From a bacterium (GTDB lineage: Bacteria > Planctomycetota > B15-G4), in the NCBI GenBank assembly GCA_030428785.1, contig JAUIEF010000023.1:1-40596 (forward strand): a stretch of 40,596 nt of DNA. The letters run 5' to 3'. Below the pieces are notes generated by a model. It saw nothing but the letters and a program-made list of their open reading frames with translations, was not told the origin of the DNA and searched no databases. Position 1 is the first letter of the stretch, and each line of letters opens with the position of its first letter. Shown piece by piece: positions 16,815 to 25,517 of the stretch. The position numbers and the translations under genes were made by a program.

Positions 16815-16889
16815 CCGCAGTCGAGGGGCCCGCGCCCCGTCCGCGGCGCCACGAGACGCCGCGTCCTCCGGATCATCGGGAGATCCGTC

Positions 16890-18170
16890 ATGTCCGTCGC
16901 ACGTCCACGCCACCGGTCCGTCTCCACCTCCGTCCTCGCGGCGCTGCTCGCCGTCGCGCTCTCCGTCGTCGCGCCCGTGCGCGCGCCCGCCCAGGCCTGC
17001 TTCGGCCCGGACGGCCTCGACGTGCCGGGCGCCTGCTGCCAGCCCGTCTTCCCGACCCTGCCGACGTTCCCCAACGTGCTCGTCGGCGGCCTCGGCATCT
17101 GCTGGACCAACTGCAACGTCTCGTCCACCAACAACCTCACCGTGCGCTGGGACCCGCCCACCGAGGTCACCTGCGCGCAGTACGACACCAACCTGACCGT
17201 CGTCGACCAGGGCAGCGGGACGACCGTCATGCAGGGCACGCTCCACCTCGACTACACCCGCACCTGGGACGAGCTCACGACGAACGGCACCGCCGTCCAG
17301 GTCTGGCGCTTCGCTGCGAAGGCCGACCTCTCGACGCCGCCGGGCATCACGCCGGTCTGCTCCGTGCCGACCTGCCTGCCGCCCGCGGGCAACCAGACCA
17401 GCGCCTTCTTCTACGGCTACGTCGACTACGCGTGCCCGAACACGGCCGGCGCCTTCGACGCCGTGCTCGTCCTCTACCACGCGTGCGACCGCTTCATCCA
17501 CCGGCCGGGCTTCTCCGACAAGCCGGGCAGCTACCACCCGGCCGGCAGCTACGCGATCGTCGCGCCGCACACCGTGAGCCAGCCGTTCACGCCCGCGAAC
17601 ATGGTCGCGCCGAGCGGCGGCGCGCTCTTCGGCGAGGCCGCCCGCGACTCCGGCCCCGTGACCCCGCAGCCGTTCATCTGCATCAGCGAGGACCCCGTCG
17701 TGAGCGGCAGCATGCTCAACCTCGCGACGGGCTGCGTCTGCACGCTCAACCCCAACGGCGTGCACCACACGCTGCGTCAGTTCCGCGGCCAGACCGCGTG
17801 CACGCAGCCCGGCGGCATCCCCGGCGGCTGGGCGTCGCTCGCGATCAATTTCCCCGTGAACCCGTGGTTCCACCTCGTGAGCTCGAGCATCGGGCGGTGG
17901 AACAACCCGAACGACTACCCGAGTACCGAGCGCGCCTGGGTGGACGAAGGCATCTTCGTGCACCAGAGCGCCTGCACCGGCGACTGGGCCGACATCAAGT
18001 ACGGCGGCACGACGCGCGGCGGCTGGCAGCCGCTCCTGCCGATCCCCGTGATCACGACGAAGTTCACCGACCTCGCGGACAACTACTCGGCGCCGCTCAC
18101 GGGTCCGTACCCGACGCCGATCCTGGGGAGCGTGCGGCCGACGGACCGGCTGGTCTACGTCAACTACTGA
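16890..18170 (+). CDS. Secreted Cys-rich protein of unknown function
   Basis: 426 residues, ATG at 16890 with GGGAGA upstream. A signal peptide (about 1-35, SVLAALLAVALSVVAPVRAP) leads to a mature part with about 15 Cys, many in pairs (GACCQP, GICWTNC, PVCSVPTCLP, GCVCT), which suggests disulfides outside the cytoplasm. Aromatic, Asn/Thr-rich beta-type sequence throughout (NNLTVRWDPPTEVTCAQYDT). No enzyme motif recognised. It converges on the sulfotransferase gene with only 6 nt between the stops. Confidence 0.8.
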   Translation: MSVARPRHRSVSTSVLAALLAVALSVVAPVRAPAQACFGPDGLDVPGACCQPVFPTLPTFPNVLVGGLGICWTNCNVSSTNNLTVRWDPPTEVTCAQYDTNLTVVDQGSGTTVMQGTLHLDYTRTWDELTTNGTAVQVWRFAAKADLSTPPGITPVCSVPTCLPPAGNQTSAFFYGYVDYACPNTAGAFDAVLVLYHACDRFIHRPGFSDKPGSYHPAGSYAIVAPHTVSQPFTPANMVAPSGGALFGEAARDSGPVTPQPFICISEDPVVSGSMLNLATGCVCTLNPNGVHHTLRQFRGQTACTQPGGIPGGWASLAINFPVNPWFHLVSSSIGRWNNPNDYPSTERAWVDEGIFVHQSACTGDWADIKYGGTTRGGWQPLLPIPVITTKFTDLADNYSAPLTGPYPTPILGSVRPTDRLVYVNY

Positions 18171-18176
18171 GGGACG

Positions 18177-19034
18177 CTACAGCTCCCAGTCCGCGTCCTG
18201 CTCGTAGCCGAGGCGGACGAGCAGCTCGGCGTGGCGCTTCTTGAACTCGGCCACGTGGTCGGGCGTGAAGTGGTTCCGCCAGTCGCCGGGCTGACCCTTG
18301 CGGTAGTGGCTCTTCACGTCCTCCTGGCCCGCCGTGCGGCCGGCCGTCTTCGTCTCGAAGCGGTTGTTGTGCACGATGCCGAGCAGGCGCTCGGCGGGCA
18401 GCGTCGCGAGCGGCTTGCCGATGGGCAGCTTGTGGTGGCGGGAGAGCACGTTCGCGGCCGACGCGAGCAGGAACTTCGCGCGCGCCTTGTTGCCGTGGTG
18501 CGTCTCGTCGAGCACGCCGAGGAAGCGGAAGACGTCCACGAAGCCGTTGAGCGGGTCCTTCGTGAACTCCTCCTGCTTGAGCTCCATGACGTTGGGCTGC
18601 TCGTAGTCCCAGGTCCACATGTCCTCGAAGACGGGCGCGTTGAAGTCCATCTCGAGGAAGAGGCCCTCCTCCTTGGAGACCTCCTGGAGCTTCGCGCGGT
18701 GCTCGACGAGCGCCGGCCAGGCCTCCGTCTTGTGGCTGTGCAGGTGGCTGAAGTACGCGCTCGCGAGGATGTCGCGCGGGTCGCGCACCATGTGGAAGCC
18801 GCGGAACTCCGGCAGCTTGCGCACGTGCTCGATGTTCGCGTTGACGAGGCACAGGAAGTCGACGTGGTGACCCTCGATGTACCCGGGCAGGTCGTGGTCG
18901 AACATCTCGTCGTTCGCCAGGTAGCTGCACTCGAGGCCCGTCTCGTCGCAGACGTTGCCCACGATGTTGTGGATCCACGTCGAGGCGCACTTGTGGTGAC
19001 CGAAGTAGGCGAGCAGGTGGTCGGGCCGTGACAT
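18177..19034 (-). CDS. PAPS-dependent sulfotransferase family protein
   Basis: 285 residues, ATG at 19034 (MSRPDHLLAYFGHHKCASTW). Sulfotransferases move sulfate from PAPS to a hydroxyl or amine of a sugar, lipid or protein. Seen: the 5'-phosphosulfate loop at about 11-21 (FGHHKCASTWI) and the 3'-phosphate motif FHMVRDPRDILASAYFS at about 79-95. The C-terminal RKGxxGDWRNHFTPD (about 245-260) is the third PAPS-contact motif of family 1. Length is normal. It is divergent from a GT4 glycosyltransferase, so a surface or exported glycan is the likely acceptor (inference). Confidence 0.88.
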   Translation of the reverse strand: MSRPDHLLAYFGHHKCASTWIHNIVGNVCDETGLECSYLANDEMFDHDLPGYIEGHHVDFLCLVNANIEHVRKLPEFRGFHMVRDPRDILASAYFSHLHSHKTEAWPALVEHRAKLQEVSKEEGLFLEMDFNAPVFEDMWTWDYEQPNVMELKQEEFTKDPLNGFVDVFRFLGVLDETHHGNKARAKFLLASAANVLSRHHKLPIGKPLATLPAERLLGIVHNNRFETKTAGRTAGQEDVKSHYRKGQPGDWRNHFTPDHVAEFKKRHAELLVRLGYEQDADWEL

Positions 19035-19228
19035 GGGAGCTTCCGGGCTGGTCGGGCGGAGACGGACGTGCGGATCGTCCGGTCTCCATCGGCCCCGGAG
19101 GGGCGCTTCCTGTAACGATACCGGGCGCCCGCGAAGCGTGCAGCGGTCTCAATCCCGCCGCGACGTCGAGCCGATGGAAGGGTTCCAGTCCCCGCCCCGC
19201 CGTCCTTCAGGGGGTCTCCGCGCTCCGG

Positions 19229-19234
19229 TAGACT
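19229..19234 (+). promoter_or_regulatory. Putative -10 box (TAGACT)
   Basis: TAGACTCG at 19229, 66 nt before the GTG at 19300. TTCAGG, a poor -35, lies 18 bp before it. It is the third instance of TAGACTC at a similar distance from a start in this window. Confidence 0.4.
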
Positions 19235-19299
19235 CGATCGTCGGACGGGCGGGTCGGCCCTCCCCGTGGGCCGCGCCCCGGCCCGACTCCGAGACCGTC

Positions 19300-20520
19300 G
19301 TGAAGATCCTGCTCATCACGCACAAGCTGCCGTACCCGCTGCACGACGGCTACAACCTCCACAACGTGAACTACGTGAAGCGGCTCTCGGCCGAGCACGA
19401 GTTCCACCTCGTGTCGCTCGACGCGCGGGCGCCGGGCGGCGACGACGACGCGGACGTCGGGCCCTCGGGCCTGCCGCGGGACATCGAGGACCTCTTCGCG
19501 ACCGTGCGCGTCGTGCCCGTGCGCACGCCGGTCAAGCCGCGCGGCCTCGCCCGGCTCGCCCGGATCTTCTCGCCCGACGAGGTCTTCGACTTCGACCCGG
19601 CCGTGCACGCCGTCATCGAGGAGGTCGTCGACCGCGAGGGCATCGAGTTCGTGTGGACCGCCGGCGCGAAGATGCTCGTCTACAGCGCGCGCCTCGGCCT
19701 GCCGACGCTCGGCGACATCGCGGACGAGGCGGCCAAGGAGGCGCTCCACGACCTCAAGCACGCGCGCGACCCGCTCACGCTCGCGCGCGCCTTCCGCACC
19801 TTCGTGAAGACGTGGCGCTTCCAGCGCAAGTACCTCGCGCACACGGGCGTGTGCACCGTCGTCTCCGGCATGGACAAGGAGACGCTCGGCAGGAACTGCC
19901 CCGACCTGCCCGTGCGCGTCGTGCCCAACGGCGTCGACTGCGAGATCTTCGCGCCGCGTGGGGAGCCCGAGGACTTCCCGAGCGTCGTCTTCGAGGGCGC
20001 CATGGACTTCCTGCCCAACAAGGAGGGCATCCGGTCCTTCTGCAGGAAGACGCTGCCGCTCATCCACGCGGTGCGCCCCGAGGTGAAGGTCTTCGTCGTC
20101 GGCAAGAACCCCGTGCCCGAGGTGAAGGCGCTCGCGTCGGACCGCGTGACGGTCACGGGCTTCGTGGATGACGTGAAGCCGTGGGTCGAGAAGTCGTCGG
20201 TCTTCGTGTGCCCGCTGGAGCGCGGCGCCGGCATCAAGAACAAGATCCTCCAGGCGTGGGCGCTCGAGCGGCCCGTCGTCGCGACGACGCTGAGCTGCGG
20301 CGGCCTGCCGCTGGAGCCCGGCGTGAACATCGAGATCGCCGACGACCCGCAGACCTTCGCGGACAAGGTCCTCGCGCTGCTCGACGACCCGGCGCGCCGG
20401 AAGGCGATGGGCGAGGCCGCCCGCCGCACGGTCATCGAGAAGTGCAGCTGGGAGGCGTCGGCCGAGACGATGAACGACATCCTCCACGGCATCGTCGGCG
20501 CCACGAAGGCGCACGCGTGA
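19300..20520 (+). CDS. GT4-family glycosyltransferase (Stp1/PEP-CTERM-associated type)
   Basis: 406 residues from GTG at 19300 (VKILLITHKLPYPLHDGYN), the natural start of a GT-B fold. N-terminal acceptor half about 1-205; donor half has VPNGVDCEIF (about 208-217), FEGAMDFLPNKEGI (about 229-242), VTGFVDDVKPW and the nucleotide-sugar site GAGIKNKILQAWALERPVV (about 309-327). The NKxLxAWA...RPVVAT pattern and length match the sugar transferases of the TIGR03087 type that accompany exosortase or exopolysaccharide clusters. No ribosome binding site is evident. The next gene starts inside its stop codon. Confidence 0.87.
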   Translation: MKILLITHKLPYPLHDGYNLHNVNYVKRLSAEHEFHLVSLDARAPGGDDDADVGPSGLPRDIEDLFATVRVVPVRTPVKPRGLARLARIFSPDEVFDFDPAVHAVIEEVVDREGIEFVWTAGAKMLVYSARLGLPTLGDIADEAAKEALHDLKHARDPLTLARAFRTFVKTWRFQRKYLAHTGVCTVVSGMDKETLGRNCPDLPVRVVPNGVDCEIFAPRGEPEDFPSVVFEGAMDFLPNKEGIRSFCRKTLPLIHAVRPEVKVFVVGKNPVPEVKALASDRVTVTGFVDDVKPWVEKSSVFVCPLERGAGIKNKILQAWALERPVVATTLSCGGLPLEPGVNIEIADDPQTFADKVLALLDDPARRKAMGEAARRTVIEKCSWEASAETMNDILHGIVGATKAHA

Positions 20521-21203
20521 GCCGGGCCGCCCGGCGCGCGCTCGCGGGGATCGCGATCGCGCTGCTGGGCACGGCGTGCGGGACGACGGGGCACGGGCCG
20601 GCGAGGTTCCGCGTCGCCGAGGACGCGTGGCGGATCGCGCACGCGTCGGGCGGTGCGCCCGCGTCCGCCGCGGGGTCGCGAACCGCCGCGGCGAGCACCG
20701 GGTCCTTCGCGCCCGACGCCGCGCCGTTCCGCGTCGGCGTCGAGACGCGCGTGTATCCCGCCGGCGTGATCCCGGGACTCGTCGCGGAGCGGGACCTCGA
20801 CGTCGACGAGGTACTCGTCCTCGGGCTCGGCGCGAACCTCACCGACCGCCGTGACTGGGGCGACCACGACGACGAGGACGGCGACGGCTTCGGACTGGGC
20901 GTCGGCTGGCGCACGTACCCGGGCGGCGCGCGGGAGGCGTGGTTCGTCGGCGGGCGCGTCGACCTCTGGTCGCTCGACATCGACTGGCGCGACGACGTCG
21001 CGGGCGGCCCGGACCGCCGCGGCTCCACCGACGTGCTCGTGCTCCAGCCCACCGTCGAGTGCGGCTACACCTGGCTCCTCGAGCGCTCGCGCATCAACGT
21101 CTTCGCGGCGCTCGGCGCGGAGCTCAACGTCGACACGGACGGCGAGGACGTCGGCGAGGGCGCGATCGGCCTGCTTGGCGTGTCGTGGGTGACGCGGTTC
21201 TGA
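20517..21203 (+). CDS. Envelope protein, probable lipoprotein or outer-membrane beta-barrel
   Basis: 228 residues, GTG at 20517 overlapping the glycosyltransferase stop (GTGA). The leader (RALAGIAIALLGTACG) ends in Cys at about 21 with a non-ideal lipobox (GTAC). Residues 30-60 are a low-complexity Ala/Ser linker. The rest has alternating polar/hydrophobic strands with aromatic belts (FGLGVGWRTYPGGAREAWFV, INVFAALGAELNVDT) and ends in WVTRF. A terminal Phe is typical of BAM-inserted barrels. An acidic loop (DHDDEDGDG, about 122) may bind calcium. Function unknown; coupling to a glycosyltransferase suggests an envelope role. Confidence 0.7.
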   Translation: MSRAARRALAGIAIALLGTACGTTGHGPARFRVAEDAWRIAHASGGAPASAAGSRTAAASTGSFAPDAAPFRVGVETRVYPAGVIPGLVAERDLDVDEVLVLGLGANLTDRRDWGDHDDEDGDGFGLGVGWRTYPGGAREAWFVGGRVDLWSLDIDWRDDVAGGPDRRGSTDVLVLQPTVECGYTWLLERSRINVFAALGAELNVDTDGEDVGEGAIGLLGVSWVTRF

Positions 21204-21210
21204 GCCCGCG

Positions 21211-22539
21211 CTACCGCGTGTACCCCAGCGCCTCGAGCGCCGCGCGCGTCTCCGGGTCCGCCGACTCGATCATCTCGGTGATGCGCGCGCGGACCTCGGC
21301 CGCGAGGTCGTCGAAGAGCGCGCGGTGGCGCTCGAGGTCCTCGCCGCCGGTCGGCGCGCCGCCGCCGAAGCTCGTGAACTGCCAGCGCTCGTCCGTGCCT
21401 CCCGCGACGTGGCCCTCCGCCGTGGCGCGGTAGAAGCGCAGCGCGTCGGTCGGCAGCACCGTGCCGTCGACGCGCACGTCCTTCTGGTGCGGCTCGAAGA
21501 GCGTGCGCATGCCGAGCGCCGCGGCGTCCGCGGGCGTCGGCGCGAGGAGGTCGCGGCCGTCGATCCCGGGCTCGGGCGGCAGGCCGGCGAGCGCGAGGAG
21601 CGTCGGCGCGACGTCGACGGAGCCGACGGGGTCCCTCCGCGCGCCCGCCTCGACGCGCGGCGAGATCACGATGAAGGGCACGTGCACCTGGCTCGGGCTC
21701 ACGCGCTTGCCGTGCCCGAGGCTCCCGTCCTCGCCGAAGCTCTCGCCGTGGTCCGCGGTGATGATCACGTGCGTCTCGAAGCGGTCCTCGTCCGCGCGCA
21801 GGCGGTCGAGCAGCCGACCGAGCTGCGCGTCGAGGACACGGACGTCGTCGTCGTAGAGGTTCTGCGCGCGCTCGAGCTCGTCGGCGAGCGACGGGTCCCG
21901 GTTGCGCGCCGCCTTGAGCAGGACGTTCAGGTCGAGGGGCGCGTCGCCGTTGTCGCCATACGGCGCGTGCGCGTCGAAGTAGTGCACGAAGAGGAACTGC
22001 CTGTCGCCCGGCGCGTCGTCGAGCAGCTCGAGCGCGCGGTCCGTGACGACGTCGGCCGGCGAGCTGAACCGCGCGTCCGGCACCTCCTCGTCGTTCCAGC
22101 TCGTCTTCTCGGCGCCGCCGGTGAACGCGTCGTGGTAGTCGTCGAAGCCGCGCGCCGTGCCGAAGCGCCGCTCGAGCGGGAAGCTCGCGACGACGGCCGC
22201 CGTCGAGAAGCCCGCGTCGCGGAAGCGCTCCGCCACGAGCGGCACGTCGTCCGGCACGACGGCCCCGTTGCGCAGCACGCCGTGCCGCCACGGATGCAGC
22301 CCGCTGAACATCGAGACGTGCGAGGGCAGCGTCACCGAGGTCGCCGACCACGCGCCGGACCACACGACGCCGCGCAGCGCGGCGATGCAGAGCGACGGCA
22401 TGCGCTCGCTGTCGAAGCGGTCCGCGCGCAGCGTGTCGAGCGACACGAGCACGACGCGCACGCCGCGCTCCTCGGAGGCGTCGCCGCACGCGGGCAGCGC
22501 CGCGGCCAGGGCGGCGAGCAGGAGGAGCCGGGTGCTCAT
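21211..22539 (-). CDS. Sulfatase/phosphotransferase-superfamily lipoprotein with Thr at the nucleophile site
   Basis: 442 residues, ATG at 22539 (overlapping the preceding stop, ATGA). Lipoprotein leader with Cys18 (AALPACGD). The alkaline-phosphatase fold is clear: metal-site VLVSLDTLRADRF (about 30-42), HVIITADHGESFGE (about 252-265) with the metal-binding DH, and GHGKR. The active-site segment reads TLPSHVSMFSGLHPWRHG (about 70-87). In sulfatases this is [CS]xPxR, with the Cys/Ser converted to formylglycine. Here Thr and His replace Cys and Arg, so formylglycine cannot form. Thr is the nucleophile in LtaS/EptA-type phosphotransferases of the same superfamily. It may transfer a phospho-group or be non-catalytic. 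Confidence 0.85.
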   Translation of the reverse strand: MSTRLLLLAALAAALPACGDASEERGVRVVLVSLDTLRADRFDSERMPSLCIAALRGVVWSGAWSATSVTLPSHVSMFSGLHPWRHGVLRNGAVVPDDVPLVAERFRDAGFSTAAVVASFPLERRFGTARGFDDYHDAFTGGAEKTSWNDEEVPDARFSSPADVVTDRALELLDDAPGDRQFLFVHYFDAHAPYGDNGDAPLDLNVLLKAARNRDPSLADELERAQNLYDDDVRVLDAQLGRLLDRLRADEDRFETHVIITADHGESFGEDGSLGHGKRVSPSQVHVPFIVISPRVEAGARRDPVGSVDVAPTLLALAGLPPEPGIDGRDLLAPTPADAAALGMRTLFEPHQKDVRVDGTVLPTDALRFYRATAEGHVAGGTDERWQFTSFGGGAPTGGEDLERHRALFDDLAAEVRARITEMIESADPETRAALEALGYTR

Positions 22540-25091
22540 GTCGCGCTCCTGCGCTCCTCGTCGGTGGTGTTCTCGTCGTCCACCTCGTCCGCCGACGGCG
22601 CGTCCTCGTCGTCCTCGTACGCGAAGGGGTCCTCCCAGTCCTCGTCGTCCTCGGTCGGCGGCGCGTCCGCGGTCTCCGCGACGTCGTCGGCGCGCGGCGC
22701 GTCGTCACCGGTCGTCGACGGCGACGGCCCGCCCGCGGTCGCGAGCGCCGACTCGCCCTCCGCCTCGACCTCGAGCGTCCGCGCGAAGAGCAGCATGAGC
22801 GCCGCGAGCACGTAGCAGCCCGCGCCGAACAGCAGCGTCACGCGGAAGCCGACCTGCAACGCGACGAGCACCGCGAGCGGCCCCGCGAGCACCGACGCGA
22901 AGCCGTTCCACGTGAACGCCGACGGCACGAGCAGCGGTTGCGCCACGCCGAGCGCGCGCACGGCGAGCGGGAAGCCCGCGCCCATGACGAGCCCCGGCAG
23001 CGCGAGGTAGAGGACGACCGTCGTCACCGCCCAGCCGAAGGACTCGTGCGCGAGCCCCAGCACGAGAGTCTCGTGTCCGCCGACGAGCACCACCGCCACG
23101 AGGATCGCCGTCGCGACGAGCACGAACGGACCCGACCGGTCGTCGAGTCGGCCGGCGAGCAACGCGCCGATCCCCGACCACGTGAGCAGCGACACGAGCA
23201 CGACCGTCACCGCGTACACCGGGTGCCCGAGCACGAGCGACAGCCGCTGCATGAGCGGGATCTCGACGAACAGGTACCCGATGCCCAGGAAGAGGAACGG
23301 CAGGAGCGTCGCGTTCCCGCCGCGCGGCGCGCCCCGCCCCGCGAAGAGCAGCGGCCACGCGAGCAGCGCGAGCGCGAGCAGCGTCGCCACGAGCACCTCC
23401 TGCCCGCCGAGCCGGTCGTGGATCCAGTTCTGCTCGGCGCGGAAGAGCGTCTCGCGCTTGCCGTTCTCGAAGAAGAACGGGCGGTCGTCCGTCGTCGGGT
23501 CGACGCGGTACGGATAGTCCTCCGCCCACGCCTCCGGGTCCTGGGCATCGAGCGCCTCGACGAGCGTCGGGTGGCTCGGCCGCGGCACGCGCTCCCACGG
23601 GCTCGACCACGCGTAGACCTGGCTCAACCCGCGCTCGGCCACCGCGCTCGCGAGCCCGTTGAGCTCCGGCTCGGTGTAGTCGCTGCCCGCCTTCATGAAG
23701 AAGAGCGCGTTGCTCCCGCGCGCGATGAACAGGCGGCGCCGCGGGTCGTCCACGCCGATCTCGCGCAACGCCTCGGCCGCCGTGAGCGCGAGCCGCAGCG
23801 TCTGCCGCGGCGGGTCGAACCACCAGCGCGTCATGAAGAGCCGCCCGCCGGGCTCGAGCCGCTCGAGGTACGACCGGAACGCCTCGACGGTGTAGAGGTA
23901 GTTCTCCGAGAGCGCGAACGCGCCGGCCTGCGTCGCCGCGAAGGTGTCGACCCCCGCGAGCACGATGCGGTCGTAGGTGCGCGTCTCGTGCTCGAGGAAG
24001 TGCCGGCCCTCGGAGACGTGCAGCTCGACGCGCGGGTCGTCGTAGAGGTTCCCCGAGTACTCGGCCCAGCGGCCCGTCGCCGCGTCGACGATGGACTCGT
24101 TGATCTCGACGGCCGTCACGTGGCTCGCGCCGGCCTTCAACGCCTGGAGCACATCCCAGCCGCCGCCCGCGCCGATGACGAGCGCGGTGAAGCCCTCGTC
24201 CACGCCCTGGAACGCGAGCCCCGCGGGGTGCGCGTCGAGGTACGACGGGAAGTCTTCCGGGCCGTCGCGCTCCGTGATGAACGTGATCGCCCACGCGTCG
24301 ATCGCCGCCGCGATGGACCGCGGCAGCTTGCCGGTCCACGTCGGGTGGTCCGCCCACAACCCGTGGTGCCCCGTGTTCTCGTAGAAGACGACGTGGCTCG
24401 TCGCCGTGTCGCGCTCGAGCAGCACCTGGTCGCGCGTGATCGCCGGGAAGTGCTTGCGGCTCGTGAACGGCAGGAGGTCCGCGGGCAGGAGCAGCACCGT
24501 GGCCGCCGCGCCCGCCGCGAGCACCGACGTCCAGTGCGGCCGGGGCAGGAGCGGCAGGAGCGCGACGAGCGCGACGGCCCACGGCGTGCCGCCGAACTCC
24601 ATCGCGCCGAGCACGAGCAACGCGCCCGCCGCGCCGCCGAGGAAGGTCGCGCCGTACACGCGACCGATCGCGTCGCGCCGCGCGTCGAGCGCCGAGCACA
24701 CGAGCGTGCCGAGCAACAGGAAGGGCACGGCGACCGCCGCGACCATGCCGAGCAACGCGACCTGCGCCTCGCCGTCCGTGAGCAGCTCGCTCGCCTCGAG
24801 CGGCAGCCGCAGGATCCCGACGAGCGCCGCGGGCGCCGCCATGCCCGCGAGCGCGCCGAGCAGCGTCCGGTCGATCGCGCCGCCGGGCTCGCCCGTGCGC
24901 GCCGCGCGCCACCGCACCCAGCGCCCTCCCGCCGCGAACCCGAGCATCGCCAGGCTCACCGCGAGGAAGCCCAGGTGGTACCAGAGCAGCACGCTGAACA
25001 CCCGGGGCAGGAGCACCTGCAGGCCCACCACGGCGGCCGTGGCGAAGGCCGCCTGCAGCGGCACGGACGAAGGCCGGGAGGACGCGCTCAC
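22536..25091 (-). CDS. Polytopic membrane protein with central spermidine-synthase-like domain
   Basis: 851 residues from GTG at 25091 (VSASSRPSSVPLQAAFATAA), the first start before the first membrane helix. No clear ribosome binding site is seen, and longer in-frame starts run into the repeat array, so the N-terminus is uncertain. About seven hydrophobic helices occupy residues 12-225. The soluble domain (about 225-560) has a Rossmann motif I, ALVIGAGGGWDVLQALKAGA, followed by VTAVEINESIV, as in polyamine aminopropyltransferases. Seven or so more helices follow (570-800), then a very acidic 60-residue tail (Glu/Asp runs). This fused layout is known in bacterial spermidine-synthase-like membrane proteins; the substrate is unknown. 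Its stop overlaps the sulfatase-family start. Confidence 0.82.
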   Translation of the reverse strand: MSASSRPSSVPLQAAFATAAVVGLQVLLPRVFSVLLWYHLGFLAVSLAMLGFAAGGRWVRWRAARTGEPGGAIDRTLLGALAGMAAPAALVGILRLPLEASELLTDGEAQVALLGMVAAVAVPFLLLGTLVCSALDARRDAIGRVYGATFLGGAAGALLVLGAMEFGGTPWAVALVALLPLLPRPHWTSVLAAGAAATVLLLPADLLPFTSRKHFPAITRDQVLLERDTATSHVVFYENTGHHGLWADHPTWTGKLPRSIAAAIDAWAITFITERDGPEDFPSYLDAHPAGLAFQGVDEGFTALVIGAGGGWDVLQALKAGASHVTAVEINESIVDAATGRWAEYSGNLYDDPRVELHVSEGRHFLEHETRTYDRIVLAGVDTFAATQAGAFALSENYLYTVEAFRSYLERLEPGGRLFMTRWWFDPPRQTLRLALTAAEALREIGVDDPRRRLFIARGSNALFFMKAGSDYTEPELNGLASAVAERGLSQVYAWSSPWERVPRPSHPTLVEALDAQDPEAWAEDYPYRVDPTTDDRPFFFENGKRETLFRAEQNWIHDRLGGQEVLVATLLALALLAWPLLFAGRGAPRGGNATLLPFLFLGIGYLFVEIPLMQRLSLVLGHPVYAVTVVLVSLLTWSGIGALLAGRLDDRSGPFVLVATAILVAVVLVGGHETLVLGLAHESFGWAVTTVVLYLALPGLVMGAGFPLAVRALGVAQPLLVPSAFTWNGFASVLAGPLAVLVALQVGFRVTLLFGAGCYVLAALMLLFARTLEVEAEGESALATAGGPSPSTTGDDAPRADDVAETADAPPTEDDEDWEDPFAYEDDEDAPSADEVDDENTTDEERRSAT

Positions 25092-25144
25092 GGGCGGGGG
25101 AACGGACGCTCGGCGGGGACGTTGGGCGAGGACGTCACCGTAAC

Positions 25145-25168
25145 ACCTGCCGTCCGGCGACGGCAGGT
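25145..25168. other. Perfect 10-bp hairpin near the repeat island
   Basis: ACCTGCCGTC (25145-25154) and GACGGCAGGT (25159-25168) with a CGGC loop. It lies 54 nt before the GTG of the membrane protein on the minus strand, so it would be in that gene's 5' leader. It also marks the left edge of the repeat cluster. No T-run follows on either strand, so a classical terminator is unlikely. Confidence 0.5.
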
Positions 25169-25170
25169 CA

Positions 25171-25218
25171 TCCGGGGACGTGTCCGGGGACGTGTCCGGG
25201 GACGGGGGCGGGGACGCG
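25171..25218 (+). repeat. 12-bp tandem repeat, four copies
   Basis: TCCGGGGACGTG at 25171 and 25183, TCCGGGGACGGG at 25195, and a decayed fourth copy at 25207. A simple minisatellite within the 616-bp gene-free stretch 25092-25707. Confidence 0.75.
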
Positions 25219-25248
25219 CCGTGCACGTGGACGTGTACGTGCACGGCC

Positions 25249-25401
25249 CACGTGCACGGCCCACGTGGAGGTGAACGGCCTGCGTGGAGGTGCACGGCCC
25301 GCGTGCACGGCCCACGTGGAGGTGAACGGCCTGCGTGGAGGTGCACGGCCCACGTGCACGGCCCACGTGGAGGTGAACGGCCTGCGTGGAGGTGAACGGC
25401 C
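25249..25401 (+). repeat. 51-bp tandem repeat, three near-identical copies, built from GTGNACGGCC modules
   Basis: Copies are 25249-25299, 25300-25350 and 25351-25401. Each is a 13-mer (CACGTGCACGGCC) plus two 19-mers (CACGTGGAGGTGAACGGCC; TGCGTGGAGGTGCACGGCC). Only two substitutions separate the copies across 153 bp. The decamer GTGNACGGCC occurs ten times from 25239 to 25401. CACGTG and GTGCAC palindromes recur throughout. The unit length is 17 codons and no stop occurs in the minus frame of the upstream membrane protein, but the encoded sequence (Gly/Arg/Pro/His-rich) looks non-protein. The same decamer recurs in opposite orientation at 26701-26830. Confidence 0.9.
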
Positions 25402-25517
25402 CACGTGCTCCGGGTCGGGCGAGACGGGCGGATGGGCCGGGTGCGGAGGTGGAGCCGCGATCGCGGCACGGCGTGCAGACCCGGGCGGCGGGGGACCGGC
25501 GCCGCGGCCGAGGCGCC

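Noticed and set aside
21211..22539. Ordinary formylglycine sulfatase
   Set aside because: The motif position holds Thr-Leu-Pro-Ser-His; neither Cys nor Ser is available for conversion, and the conserved Arg is missing.
25249..25401. CRISPR array
   Set aside because: The units are contiguous 13- and 19-bp modules without unique spacers, and there are no cas genes nearby.
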